From an uncultured Microscilla sp. (GTDB taxonomy: Bacteria > Bacteroidota > Bacteroidia > Cytophagales > Microscillaceae): 34,916 bases of DNA. Of this stretch, positions 27,084 to 34,876 are shown in pieces. The position numbers and the translations under genes were made by a program. Location: the NCBI RefSeq assembly GCF_947493425.1, contig NZ_CANLRP010000090.1:1-34916 (forward strand), written 5' to 3'. The notes beneath the pieces are model-generated. The model saw nothing but the letters and a program-made list of their open reading frames with translations, searched no databases and had not been told where the DNA came from. The number at the start of each line of letters is the position of its first letter. Position 1 is the stretch's first letter.

Positions 27084-27971
27084 TTATATAATCGTATAAG
27101 TTTGGAAATTTTCTTTTCTTACGTGTTGTTGGTATTCTTGCTGTAGTTGATAGCCCAGCGAATCTTCCCAATGTACCGGAAAGTGATAGTTATCTATAGA
27201 CTTGATGCCAGCTACTTCGCTTGCGGTTCCTGTAAAAAATGCGCTATCAGCTTGTTGGAGTGTTTCAGGTTTGCAGTGTTGTTCGAAAACTTCTATGCCG
27301 TTTTCGCGGGCAAGGTCTATGATGGTGGCGCGGGTGATACCAGGCAGAATATTGCCCAAAGGAGGAGTGTATAATTTGCCGTCTTTTTCGTAGAAGAAAT
27401 TTTGCCCTGATCCTTCAGCAATAAAACCGTTCATATCACAAAGTAAAGCTTCGTCAAACCCTTTTTGTTTTGCTTCTTGGGTGGCAAGTATTGAGTTGGC
27501 ATACATTCCGCTCAATTTTACTTCCATCGGAAAAGCTTTGGGGTTGGGTCGTTGATACGACGATAACATTACGCGGCAGGTATCATCTCCAAGGTACTTT
27601 TCCCAAGCCCACGCCATCATTACCAAGTGAGAGGTTTTGGCAGGAGCCAATGACATTTCTTCGCCCATAAATACCAGTGGACGGATATAAGCATCTTTTA
27701 ACTCGTTTTTTTCTAACAAAAGATAAGCAATGTTGGTGAGCTCTTCTGTAGAATAATTGAAAGGCATGTGCATGCGTTCGGCAGATCGCTTGAGACGCTC
27801 AAAGTGAGCTTTTGCCTTAAATATGGCGGTGCTACCTTCCAGGGTTTTATAAGCCCTTATGCCTTCGAAAACTCCATTGCCATAATGCAATGTTTGACTC
27901 TTGATACTACATTGGCTATTGCGGGAATTGATAAATTCACCATCGTGAAATATTATTTTGTGCCTGTTCAT
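27084..27971 (-). CDS. ilvE: Branched-chain amino acid aminotransferase
   Basis: It is a class IV PLP aminotransferase that makes Ile, Val and Leu from their 2-oxo acids. In 295 residues the signatures are HYGNGVFEGIRAY (29-41), the PLP lysine Lys152 in EVKLSGMYANS, NGFIAEGSGQNFF (181-193, Glu186), ILPGITR (208-214) and FFTGTASEV. It is the first structural gene of the operon. Its ATG lies 41 bp beyond the U tract of the second attenuator (28013-28042), so all transcription reaching it must pass two leader terminators. Confidence 0.95.
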   Translation of the reverse strand: MNRHKIIFHDGEFINSRNSQCSIKSQTLHYGNGVFEGIRAYKTLEGSTAIFKAKAHFERLKRSAERMHMPFNYSTEELTNIAYLLLEKNELKDAYIRPLVFMGEEMSLAPAKTSHLVMMAWAWEKYLGDDTCRVMLSSYQRPNPKAFPMEVKLSGMYANSILATQEAKQKGFDEALLCDMNGFIAEGSGQNFFYEKDGKLYTPPLGNILPGITRATIIDLARENGIEVFEQHCKPETLQQADSAFFTGTASEVAGIKSIDNYHFPVHWEDSLGYQLQQEYQQHVRKENFQTYTII

Positions 27972-28012
27972 TTTTACGGTATTTTGTAGTGTGTTATTTC
28001 TGAATTACTTAT

Positions 28013-28042
28013 AAAAAAAGCCTTTCTCTTCGTGAGAAAGGC
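28013..28042 (-). terminator. Attenuator terminator 2 (ilv leader)
   Basis: On the minus strand this is a perfect 9 bp stem (gcctttctc / gagaaaggc) with loop acgaa and seven U. It lies between leader peptide 2 and ilvE. The upstream strand (28040-28032, cuuucucac) can instead pair with gugaggaag at 28075-28067, which overlaps the leader stop codon, giving a 9 bp antiterminator with one G-U pair. A further perfect hairpin, ttcgtat/atacgaa, lies immediately before the terminator. Confidence 0.9.
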
Positions 28043-28071
28043 TTCGTATTTTATATACGAATGCTGCTTCC

Positions 28072-28137
28072 TCACTTAAAGTAGAGAATAATAATAATGA
28101 CTAGAATTAGTAGAGAAATACAGACGCAGTGTATCAT
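28072..28137 (-). CDS. ilv leader peptide 2
   Basis: This 21-codon ORF (ATG 28137, TGA 28074-28072) has 7 Ile, 4 Leu and 2 Val, 13 of 21 residues. It includes a run of four consecutive ATT Ile codons (28098-28087) preceded by CTA and GTC. It begins MIHCVCIS. The stop codon overlaps the antiterminator strand of the downstream terminator. The peptide has no likely function of its own; translation measures the charging of branched-chain tRNAs. No Shine-Dalgarno is seen, which is normal in Bacteroidota. Confidence 0.85.
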   Translation of the reverse strand: MIHCVCISLLILVIIIILYFK

Positions 28138-28181
28138 TATATTATAATATTTTTAATATATAGTTTAAATCTATGTGATAT

Positions 28182-28215
28182 AAAAAAAGCTGTTTTTACG
28201 TGGGTAAAAACAGCT
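28182..28215 (-). terminator. Attenuator terminator 1 (ilv leader)
   Basis: On the minus strand this is a perfect 12 bp stem (agctgtttttac / gtaaaaacagct) with the 4 nt loop ccac, running into a tract of seven U that begins with the last base of the stem. It follows leader peptide 1 by 21 bp and precedes leader peptide 2 by 44 bp, so transcripts that stop here never reach the second leader. Confidence 0.9.
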
Positions 28216-28236
28216 CTTTGTTAATTTTTTGTATGT

Positions 28237-28323
28237 TTACAATTGACAAAGCCATTTCACCCCTGGTCTGTTAATAATGACCAGGATAATAATCAGGTTA
28301 ATAATGACTAAGTAATTTTGCAT
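28237..28323 (-). CDS. ilv leader peptide 1
   Basis: This 28-codon ORF (ATG 28323, TAA 28239-28237) has 15 branched-chain residues: 7 Ile, 5 Leu and 3 Val. The core from codon 5 to codon 17 is Leu, Val or Ile apart from one Asn (LVIINLIIILVII). It begins MQNY and ends with RPGVKWLCQL. The codons for residues 14-15 form one arm of a hairpin whose other arm is at codons 19-21. Codons 21-25 encode the segment that can pair with the terminator. It is preceded by an A-rich stretch, without a Shine-Dalgarno sequence. Confidence 0.88.
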   Translation of the reverse strand: MQNYLVIINLIIILVIINRPGVKWLCQL

Positions 28324-28438
28324 TTTTCTTTGTTTGTTAAAATTTGATAGTTCTAATAACAGGGAAAAGATTCCAAGGATCAAACTTTAGTCGTAATTTT
28401 TTTTGAGAATATCAATATAGTGCAAGCGTGTGTTAATA

Positions 28439-29800
28439 TCATTCAAAAAGCTCTATCGATTCTATGACTTCCTTCACGGCACGGTAGCCGGTTTCTAATG
28501 CCCCGTGAACAGTCCCTAAATGCCCCCAGGCGTTGGTGGCTTCTCCAGCAAAGAATATTTTATCATCTATAGGTTCTGCCAAACTAATACGCTCAGGTTC
28601 GGAGTTGAGGGCAGGGTAAGAGTAAGCCCCTTTAATGTACGGTTCTTTGCTCCAGTCCATAATATAGCTATCTACCAGGTTGTTGGTGGCTTTGCGTTCG
28701 CCATAAAACTCATCGAGCTCGTGTAGTGCTACATATACCGCTTGTTCGCCCAGACTACTTAAGTATTCGGCATTTTCGCCGTTTACAAAAGCAGTCAATA
28801 CGTGGTCTTTGGTGTCTTTGCCTATGCCAGTAGCCCAAAACTCAGGCACTTGCCCTCCCGGAAATATAGAGACCATATCTTCTTGCCAAAACCTTTCTTT
28901 AAACTTTAGAATAATTTTCATTCCTGCATCCATGCCTATAGTATCTATAGCTTTTTGTTTTTCTTTGTCGAAGGCAGGTAAAAAAGCAATATCGCCTGCT
29001 TTAAGCACACTCAGGGGCACGGTTACAATTACCTTGTTGGCAGTATACTGTCCTTTCTTGGTGTCTATCTCTATGAGTTCTTTGGTAGTATCTACCATCA
29101 CCACTGGACTATTGAGCTGCACCTTGGGCAGTACATCGGCAAAAGTGGCTTTGAGCACTTCGTTGTAACAACCACTCTTCATGGCAAAATTAGACTCACC
29201 CGAAGACCATTTTCTGTCTGCCTGTGCCATACTTAGTACTCCCAGACGCTGGTTAGAGGTGCCATATTCGTTGCCATACCAGGCGTTGATTACGTGGTGG
29301 TATTGTTCGGGTACTTTGAGGCGTTTTATATAATCAGCCACTGACACTTCTTCGTGGTCGTACTCTTCCCAATTAAGCGTGAATTTATCTACCCTTTCGT
29401 AGCTCTCAGCTTTTTGCATTTCTTTGAGACTAAGTACTTTATCTTCTATTTTGTAGAAGGTAGTACCATATTTGATGGGACTAATTACCTCTTTTTGCTG
29501 GGCTTGTATTAGTTCGTACCAAGCAGATTTTCGTCCGTGAATTTCTTCTGCCCCCAGCTCTATCGGAAAGTCAGCAAAACCTTCAAGTGCCCTTATTCGT
29601 CCGCCTATCACCTGCGACGCTTCCAATATGGTGTATTCAATGCCGCTTTTTCCTAAGATATGCCCAGCAGTAAGTCCTGCTATTCCGGCGCCAATAATAA
29701 TCACACGTCCATCCCAGGATTTTTCCAGTGAGAACCCATTTTTGATGGCAGGCAAAATTTCATTTCTGTACATATATGAGTTTTTGATTATTGTAACCAA
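28439..29800 (-). CDS. Flavin-containing amine oxidase (monoamine/polyamine oxidase family)
   Basis: The 453-residue protein has an N-terminal FAD-binding Rossmann motif (IIIGAGIAGLTAGHIL, about 34-49, and Glu60 for the ribose), then GGRIRALEGF typical of the MAO/PAO/LSD1 family. The C-terminal FAD segment reads FFAGEATNAWGHLGTVHGA. In between is the substrate domain (PLSVLKAGDIAFLPAF). There is no signal peptide, so it is probably cytoplasmic. The substrate (a polyamine, monoamine or amino acid) cannot be assigned. Met10 (29773) is an alternative start. It lies 116 bp upstream of ilv leader 1 on the same strand, so read-through into the attenuator is possible. Confidence 0.9.
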   Translation of the reverse strand: MVTIIKNSYMYRNEILPAIKNGFSLEKSWDGRVIIIGAGIAGLTAGHILGKSGIEYTILEASQVIGGRIRALEGFADFPIELGAEEIHGRKSAWYELIQAQQKEVISPIKYGTTFYKIEDKVLSLKEMQKAESYERVDKFTLNWEEYDHEEVSVADYIKRLKVPEQYHHVINAWYGNEYGTSNQRLGVLSMAQADRKWSSGESNFAMKSGCYNEVLKATFADVLPKVQLNSPVVMVDTTKELIEIDTKKGQYTANKVIVTVPLSVLKAGDIAFLPAFDKEKQKAIDTIGMDAGMKIILKFKERFWQEDMVSIFPGGQVPEFWATGIGKDTKDHVLTAFVNGENAEYLSSLGEQAVYVALHELDEFYGERKATNNLVDSYIMDWSKEPYIKGAYSYPALNSEPERISLAEPIDDKIFFAGEATNAWGHLGTVHGALETGYRAVKEVIESIELFE

Positions 29801-30161
29801 ACTTGCCCTGAGTACATGGATTAACTAATAACAAACGGTGACAAGCCTTGGTATTTCAATTTAAAAAATGATCATCAAAATCATAAATTATATAACAAAA
29901 ACATCCAGTTGACCAGGCAAGAGAGAAATCTTGTAATGTTTATTTTTCATACAAAAGGTGGATGTTGCTCTGCCTTAAAGTTTGGTGAGGGTGGTTAAAA
30001 AAAATATGTTATATTGAATTCTTTGCTCGATCAGGAGTGGTTTGATAATTTTTTAAGGCATATTTGTTTAGAAATCGAGTCATTTTTTTTATTTTAGGAG
30101 CAACAGATACTTTCAGCTAGTTTTTTTATTTACCTTAACTTTCAAGAGATATACCATACTC
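29801..30161. other. A+T-rich divergent spacer
   Basis: This is the spacer between the amine oxidase (-) and SiaB-like (+) genes and must hold both promoters. I see no credible ORF, hairpin or repeat in it and cannot assign either promoter. Confidence 0.3.
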
Positions 30162-30728
30162 ATGAGTTCAGAACAGGTTAAACAATACAACGAAGACCAG
30201 GATTTTGATTTTTTTGCTTATCAGGCGCAGCTTGAGCGGGAGAACCTAATGCTTTCTTACAAAGGACCTTTAACAGATGTGTTGTTGGCAGAGTTAAGCC
30301 GCGATATTAGAGAAAAACTCAAGGATAGCCGAAGGGTAGGAAAAAAAGTGTTTTCTGTTTTTATGGAGTTGACCCAAAACGTACTATATTATTCTAAAGA
30401 AGTCAACCACTTTGGCGATCGCGATAGGGTAGGTACAGTGGTTATTTTGCAATACGATGATCACTATCAGGTGATTACCGGAAACATGGTGAGGCGTGAG
30501 GCAGCTCCTTTGTTGCTCGATAAGTGGAAAACAGTAACCTCTCTTGATCGTGAAGCATTGCGTGAGTATAAACGTAAATTACGTGATGCCCCCTCAGAGG
30601 GAGAAAGCAAGGGTGCAGGCATTGGGTTGGTTCAAGTGGCGCTCACCTCCGATGATCTGGAAATGAAAATAAAACATTTAAGTAATGAGTATTCGTTTTT
30701 TGCCTTGTTTGTAAATATAAAGAAATAG
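30162..30728 (+). CDS. SiaB-like GHKL-type kinase/regulator
   Basis: The 188-residue protein resembles the SiaB family (DUF6272), small proteins with a GHKL ATPase fold. The N-box is FMELTQNVLYYS (Glu69, Asn73) and the G-box is KGAGIGLVQVA (150-160). In Pseudomonas, SiaB phosphorylates the partner-switch protein SiaC, opposed by the PP2C phosphatase SiaA, to control a diguanylate cyclase. In many Bacteroidota the SiaB homolog is next to SiaC-like and SpoIIE-type genes; none is present here, so its partners must be elsewhere. Family assignment is by motif and memory. Confidence 0.78.
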   Translation: MSSEQVKQYNEDQDFDFFAYQAQLERENLMLSYKGPLTDVLLAELSRDIREKLKDSRRVGKKVFSVFMELTQNVLYYSKEVNHFGDRDRVGTVVILQYDDHYQVITGNMVRREAAPLLLDKWKTVTSLDREALREYKRKLRDAPSEGESKGAGIGLVQVALTSDDLEMKIKHLSNEYSFFALFVNIKK

Positions 30729-30910
30729 GTGCGTTGAATCAATAGTCCGCAGCATTCAGTCGATAGCCCAATGCTGTATGCCTACACACACAGTGAAATA
30801 GTTTTAAATTCATCATTGGCTGATAACCGACCAAAGGGAGCTCACCGAAGGTAATTAGTAATTAAATTTGACTAAAATCACTGCGGAGTATTGTTGAATG
30901 TAGTCATAAA

Positions 30911-30950
30911 AAAGCAGGTGATAGTATCAAAAGACTTTTTCACCTGCTTT
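30911..30950. terminator. Bidirectional terminator between convergent genes
   Basis: Arms aaagcaggtga (30911-30921) and tcacctgcttt (30940-30950) form an 11 bp stem with an 18 nt loop. A run of six A precedes the stem core, giving a U tract for the minus-strand gene, and a shorter T run serves the plus strand. It lies between the SiaB-like gene and the small hypothetical gene. Confidence 0.7.
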
Positions 30951-30966
30951 TGCTGTTTTATCATTC

Positions 30967-31272
30967 TTAAGTGTTTGTTTGTTCGGCAGGCACCAACACT
31001 TCTGTCAGTTCGCTGATATCAATCTCTTCCAACATTTCCTCTTCGTCAAACATACCTAAAGAAATAGCAAAACGGCTCAATCTAAAATATTGGTAAGGTG
31101 CCAGGTCGTCGTTGTCTATTTCGGCAAGTTTACAACCATATACCCCTCCTTGAGCCATCATTTTGGCAATTTCTACAATATGATATTTTTTTCCCTTTTT
31201 AACCCAACGGCTAGTAGGAACTTCGTTTGGTCGGTTAGTATCATCTATACAAACCACTTCAATATTGGTCAT
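30967..31272 (-). CDS. Small conserved-looking hypothetical protein
   Basis: The 101-residue protein begins MTNIEVVCIDDTNRPNE. It then has SRWVKKGKKYHIVEI, GGVYGCKLAEI and PYQYFRLSRFAI, and ends in an acidic tail (DEEEMLEEIDISEL). The pattern of short beta strands suggests a small beta-barrel such as an SH3-like fold. I recall similar short proteins in Bacteroidota, but none with a known function. It starts 36 bp after the COG0523 GTPase stop on the same strand, so the two may be co-transcribed, and it ends just before a terminator. Confidence 0.75.
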   Translation of the reverse strand: MTNIEVVCIDDTNRPNEVPTSRWVKKGKKYHIVEIAKMMAQGGVYGCKLAEIDNDDLAPYQYFRLSRFAISLGMFDEEEMLEEIDISELTEVLVPAEQTNT

Positions 31273-31308
31273 AGCGTACGTATTATTTTTTTGCGAAACT
31301 ATCTATAA

Positions 31309-32304
31309 TTAAATTTTTGCAAAATACGACTTATCTAAGCAAGAATGGAGTCTTCGCCGTAGAATTTTTTCGTTCAAACTATTTCCTATAAACACAATTT
31401 TGCTTGTAGGCGTTTGATTTTCTTCCCAAGTGCTTCCCTCCTCAAAAACAAATTGGTTCTTCACCGATTGAAATACTATTTTTTTCTCCTTGTTGGCAAA
31501 GTGCAACACTCCTTTGATGCGATAAATGCCTTTGCTTTGTATGTGCAATAATTGATAAATCCACATTTTAAACTTGTCTTCATCGAAAGGAGCGTCAAAA
31601 GAAAAGCTATGCGACACCAACTGGGCGTGGTGGTGCAATAGAGGGCGTATTTGTTGAGTTTTTTGTTCTATGGTGGCTGTTTGGTGCGCTTTGACCGCTA
31701 GTAAATCAATGCCTTTAAATTGGGCAAAAGTACCTGCTACTACTTGAGCATAAGGGTTGATGCTAGTAGCCATTTGTTGTATTTGGGTTAGTTGTTTTGC
31801 CGACACTTGATCTGCCTTGTTGAGCAATAATACATCGGCAAAGGCAATTTGTTGAGCGGCTACATCGTCGTTGCTTGCCAGAGTTGTTTCAAGGTGAGCT
31901 GCATCTACCAAACACAGTGTACTATCCAGTTCAAAGCGGTTTTGTACTTTCATATCAGACACAAAAGCGGCTGCTACCCCCGCAGGATCGGCCACGCCTG
32001 TGGTCTCTATAATTAAATGGTCAAAGTCCTGAAACTTGTCCACAAGATGGCGCAAAACTTTGCCCAGTTCTACATTGAGCGTACAGCAAATACAACCATT
32101 GGAGAGCTCAAAAATACCGTCTCCAGCACCTACCACCAACTCATTGTCTATAGGTACTTCACCAAATTCATTTTCTATAATAGCAAACTTGGTTTGGGGG
32201 TGTTGGGCTATCAAGTGGTTGAGCAAGGTGGTTTTTCCGGCGCCTAAAAAACCAGTGATAATAGTAACGGGTGTTTTGGCGTGTGTAGGGTTTTTTGTAG
32301 TCAT
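31309..32304 (-). CDS. COG0523/CobW-type GTPase, putative metallochaperone
   Basis: The G3E-family GTPase has Walker A GFLGAGKTT (about 18-26), ENEFGEVPIDNEL, the metal-site motif CICC (Cys71, Cys73, Cys74 in GCICCTL), ETTGVADP and the guanine motif LLNKAD. The C-terminal CobW_C domain (FDEDKFKMWIYQLLHIQSKGIYRIKGVLHF) is complete. From the chosen ATG 32304 it is 331 residues; the upstream in-frame ATG at 32355 adds 17 unrelated residues. The family includes zinc chaperones (ZNG1, YeiR), CobW and nitrile-hydratase activators. There is no His-rich loop and no cobalamin or nitrilase gene nearby, so zinc is the default guess. Confidence 0.9.
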   Translation of the reverse strand: MTTKNPTHAKTPVTIITGFLGAGKTTLLNHLIAQHPQTKFAIIENEFGEVPIDNELVVGAGDGIFELSNGCICCTLNVELGKVLRHLVDKFQDFDHLIIETTGVADPAGVAAAFVSDMKVQNRFELDSTLCLVDAAHLETTLASNDDVAAQQIAFADVLLLNKADQVSAKQLTQIQQMATSINPYAQVVAGTFAQFKGIDLLAVKAHQTATIEQKTQQIRPLLHHHAQLVSHSFSFDAPFDEDKFKMWIYQLLHIQSKGIYRIKGVLHFANKEKKIVFQSVKNQFVFEEGSTWEENQTPTSKIVFIGNSLNEKILRRRLHSCLDKSYFAKI

Positions 32305-32376
32305 GTTTTTTGTTGTTGGTGAGTGTAAAACTATACAAACATGAGAATAGTTCATTTAAGGCGTTAGTTGATACAG

Positions 32377-32388
32377 AATGTAAACATT
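32377..32388. promoter_or_regulatory. Candidate operator dyad upstream of the COG0523 GTPase gene
   Basis: A near-perfect dyad, aatgt-aa-acatt, sits in tacagaatgtaaacattgta, about 75 bp upstream of the GTPase ATG and in the spacer shared with the divergent gene. COG0523 genes are often under Zur control and Zur boxes are A+T-rich dyads, but the match is short and could be chance. The rest of 32305-32668 shows nothing else recognisable. Confidence 0.25.
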
Positions 32389-32668
32389 GTATTTATAATA
32401 ATTAATATTCTACTGGTAGTTGGGAAAGATAGTGAAACTAAGCTTTAGTTACTTTTACTTGTGTGGATTGTTTATGAAATAATAAAAAACGACTTCCAAA
32501 TTATGTAGCATTTTGGTAATCAGTACTTTGCGAATTGGTTCTGCCTTTGTTTTGAAAATTTGTTTTCCGTTCAGAAAATCAAAGAAGTATGTATAGTCAG
32601 GAGTTTCAATGATTATAACTTATTAACAACAAAACAAAAGCATGATTCAATTACCATACAATAATTCT

Positions 32669-34876
32669 ATGAGAAAGTACAGGCATCTCCTGCTGGTGTT
32701 TGTCTGCTCTTTATTTTTTGCCAATACATTTGGACAAGTGACTTACCGCTGGACAGGAGCAGGTAATAATACCGAGTGGCATACTCACGCAAACTGGGAA
32801 ATCGTAGGGCAACCAGGTGTGCCTACCACCATACCCAAAGGCGATGATGATGTAATATTTGATGCACTGCCAGGCGATGTGACCGTTTACTTTAACGAGG
32901 TAGCCACTTGTAAGACCCTCAACACACAAAACCTGGATCCGGCGAAGAAGTTGTCTTTTGCTTTTATTAGTTCATCTCCTAGAAAGATTATTATCAACGG
33001 TTCGCTATTGTTGAATGATAACACGGTGTTTATTGACAATAATGGCACAGGTTTAGGAACAGTAGAGTTTTCTTCACAAAGCAGTGGCAACCAAATTTAT
33101 TTAGGGGCAAACACCCACCATGAGGTCTCTCTTAATTTTGTTGACATAGGTACCTGGACAGCGATTAGTAATGTCCACACTACTGCTAACATTAGGGTAA
33201 CCCAGGGGACTTTGAATATAGAGGGTAAAAATATTCAATGTAATGATTTTAGGTCATACTATGGAGACTCTCGTACCATCAATATGAAGAACTCGACCGT
33301 TGTTGTGAACTACTGGGTGATGGAAAACGCCTCTCAGGTGACATTGGATACTGAAGGGTCTGACCTTCATATCTTGAAGGGAGATGTGACCAGAGTTTAT
33401 ATGGGGAACCATAATTACGATAAGGTCACTTTTGGAACCACACCTGATCACACACTACTTATTGAGATAAATTATCCTAACTTGGGGGCTGCTAAAATTA
33501 AGCAGGCAATTATGAAGTCTACGATTACTCATAGACCAGCTATCGAGTACGAAAACCTGACCCTTGAGCCAGGCGTGAGCCTTTTCCTGGCTAGTAAAGC
33601 TACTTGTACCAATAGTTTTACTGCCAATGGTACTTGCGACCAACCAATCAAAGTGTATACCTATCAAGGGACCGCAGCTATTAGCACCAATGGTTTGTTT
33701 TTAAACTTGCCCAATAGTGCGGCTTTTCAAAGCAACTATATGCAAGTAGAAAAGGTGGTGGCAAGAAGTACTACTCCAGGACTGTTGCCCTTTACTTTAC
33801 AAAACGGGCTGAACCTTGATGAGCCTGCCAATACAGGTACCAACGGCTGGACTTTTGTGCCTCCCATGAACAGAGACTTGCTATGGGTTGGAGGGCGAGG
33901 AAATCCAGCCACATACAATTGGTCGGATGTAAACAACTGGGTATTGAAAAACAATCCTTCACAAGCGGCGGGGTGCTTGCCCGGACCCACTGATCGGATT
34001 CACTTTGATCAATCTTCTTTTGTAAATGGAGGAGATGTAGTAGTTGATTTAAACAATACTTACTGTAGCGATATGCTATGGGACGCCAATGTAGCCAATG
34101 CTGCCCACCGTCCAGTTTTGACACAAAGTAGTAAAGACAAGAATTTATATATCTACGGGTCGTTGCAATTGGCAGCGGCTATGGATATAGCTTTTACCAA
34201 TATCATAGAGTTAAAGGGAGGAGTAGGGGCGCATACCCTTACTACGGCAGGGCAAACCTTGAAATGTCCTATAAGAATTCATGCCGAAGGAGTGTATACT
34301 TTGCAAGATGACCTTACTTCGGAAAGCACTTTGTATTTCCGGCAGGGAACCCTGCACGCGATTAATAAAACGATCAGTGTCGAAAGCATTTCTGATGAAG
34401 GAAAAGAGCAGCGTTATTTGATTTCAGGTCCTCGTGCGTTTAATTTTTCGGGGTCAACCTTGAACATTAAAGATTTTCTGATTTTAGGTGGAGCAGTGAG
34501 TCCTACTACAGTCAATGCGGTTAACTCTACAATTAATATGTTGGCAACAACCAGCGCAAAATTAGGGGGATCAGCAGTAGATGCTTTTCACGATGTAATA
34601 TTTCATAGCACTACCGATATTAATGCAAGCATACATGCCAAAAGTACCACCACGTTTCATGATGTAACCATTTACTCTGCTAAAACTAAAATTACTGGTA
34701 CTCAATCTTATAACACCCTTGACCTGAAAGGTTCTGTATTGTTTGAACAACACGATAACCGTACTTATGGTGACCTGATGTTGACCAAAGGAAAGGCTTA
34801 TCAGTTTGACAATACCAAAGGCAATTATAAGATTATGTCTAGGTTAAACGCACTATTGGCGAACGTAAAGCCCTAA
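32669..34876 (+). CDS. Large exported repeat protein of unknown function, possibly truncated
   Basis: From ATG 32669 (MRKYRHLLLVFV) the protein has a clear signal peptide ending about NTFGQ; the ATG at 32642 would add nine residues. The 735-residue mature region holds two copies of a module opening with W-x-G-x-G-N-(7-8)-W-x-x-x-x-N-W, then a proline-rich loop and an IHFD or VIFDA strand: TYRWTGAGNNTEWHTHANWE at the N-terminus and LLWVGGRGNPATYNWSDVNN at about residue 417. Both are followed by many short beta strands with Thr/Asn/Ser-rich loops, like a right-handed beta-helix adhesin. It stops after RLNALLANVKP with no T9SS domain, which is unusual for such proteins. Confidence 0.8.
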   Translation: MRKYRHLLLVFVCSLFFANTFGQVTYRWTGAGNNTEWHTHANWEIVGQPGVPTTIPKGDDDVIFDALPGDVTVYFNEVATCKTLNTQNLDPAKKLSFAFISSSPRKIIINGSLLLNDNTVFIDNNGTGLGTVEFSSQSSGNQIYLGANTHHEVSLNFVDIGTWTAISNVHTTANIRVTQGTLNIEGKNIQCNDFRSYYGDSRTINMKNSTVVVNYWVMENASQVTLDTEGSDLHILKGDVTRVYMGNHNYDKVTFGTTPDHTLLIEINYPNLGAAKIKQAIMKSTITHRPAIEYENLTLEPGVSLFLASKATCTNSFTANGTCDQPIKVYTYQGTAAISTNGLFLNLPNSAAFQSNYMQVEKVVARSTTPGLLPFTLQNGLNLDEPANTGTNGWTFVPPMNRDLLWVGGRGNPATYNWSDVNNWVLKNNPSQAAGCLPGPTDRIHFDQSSFVNGGDVVVDLNNTYCSDMLWDANVANAAHRPVLTQSSKDKNLYIYGSLQLAAAMDIAFTNIIELKGGVGAHTLTTAGQTLKCPIRIHAEGVYTLQDDLTSESTLYFRQGTLHAINKTISVESISDEGKEQRYLISGPRAFNFSGSTLNIKDFLILGGAVSPTTVNAVNSTINMLATTSAKLGGSAVDAFHDVIFHSTTDINASIHAKSTTTFHDVTIYSAKTKITGTQSYNTLDLKGSVLFEQHDNRTYGDLMLTKGKAYQFDNTKGNYKIMSRLNALLANVKP

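Larger units (their letters stand above)
28013..28323 (-). promoter_or_regulatory. Tandem double attenuator of the ilv operon
   Basis: Two complete leader-peptide attenuation units follow one another before ilvE: leader 1 (28323-28237) with terminator 28182-28215, then leader 2 (28137-28072) with terminator 28013-28042. In unit 1 the control codons overlap a 7 bp hairpin (ccuggUC type, arms at 28285-28279 and 28268-28262). The next segment, 28262-28250 (ggguGaaauggcu), can pair with the 5' arm of the terminator (28215-28202) over 13 pairs with one bulge and three wobbles. That gives the classical 1:2, 2:3 and 3:4 alternatives. Established for enteric ilv and his operons: ribosomes stalled at starved codons permit the antiterminator. 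Here two such gates act in series, which is inferred to deepen repression. Confidence 0.85.

Noticed and set aside
26974..27171. N-terminal extension of ilvD up to 27171
   Set aside because: It overlaps the end of ilvE and translates to a non-homologous basic tail; ATG 26973 gives the normal IlvD length and N-terminus.
28013..28215. Hairpins upstream of ilvE considered as T-box or other riboswitch
   Set aside because: No T-box sequence or specifier arrangement is visible; the leader ORFs with control codons explain both terminators directly.
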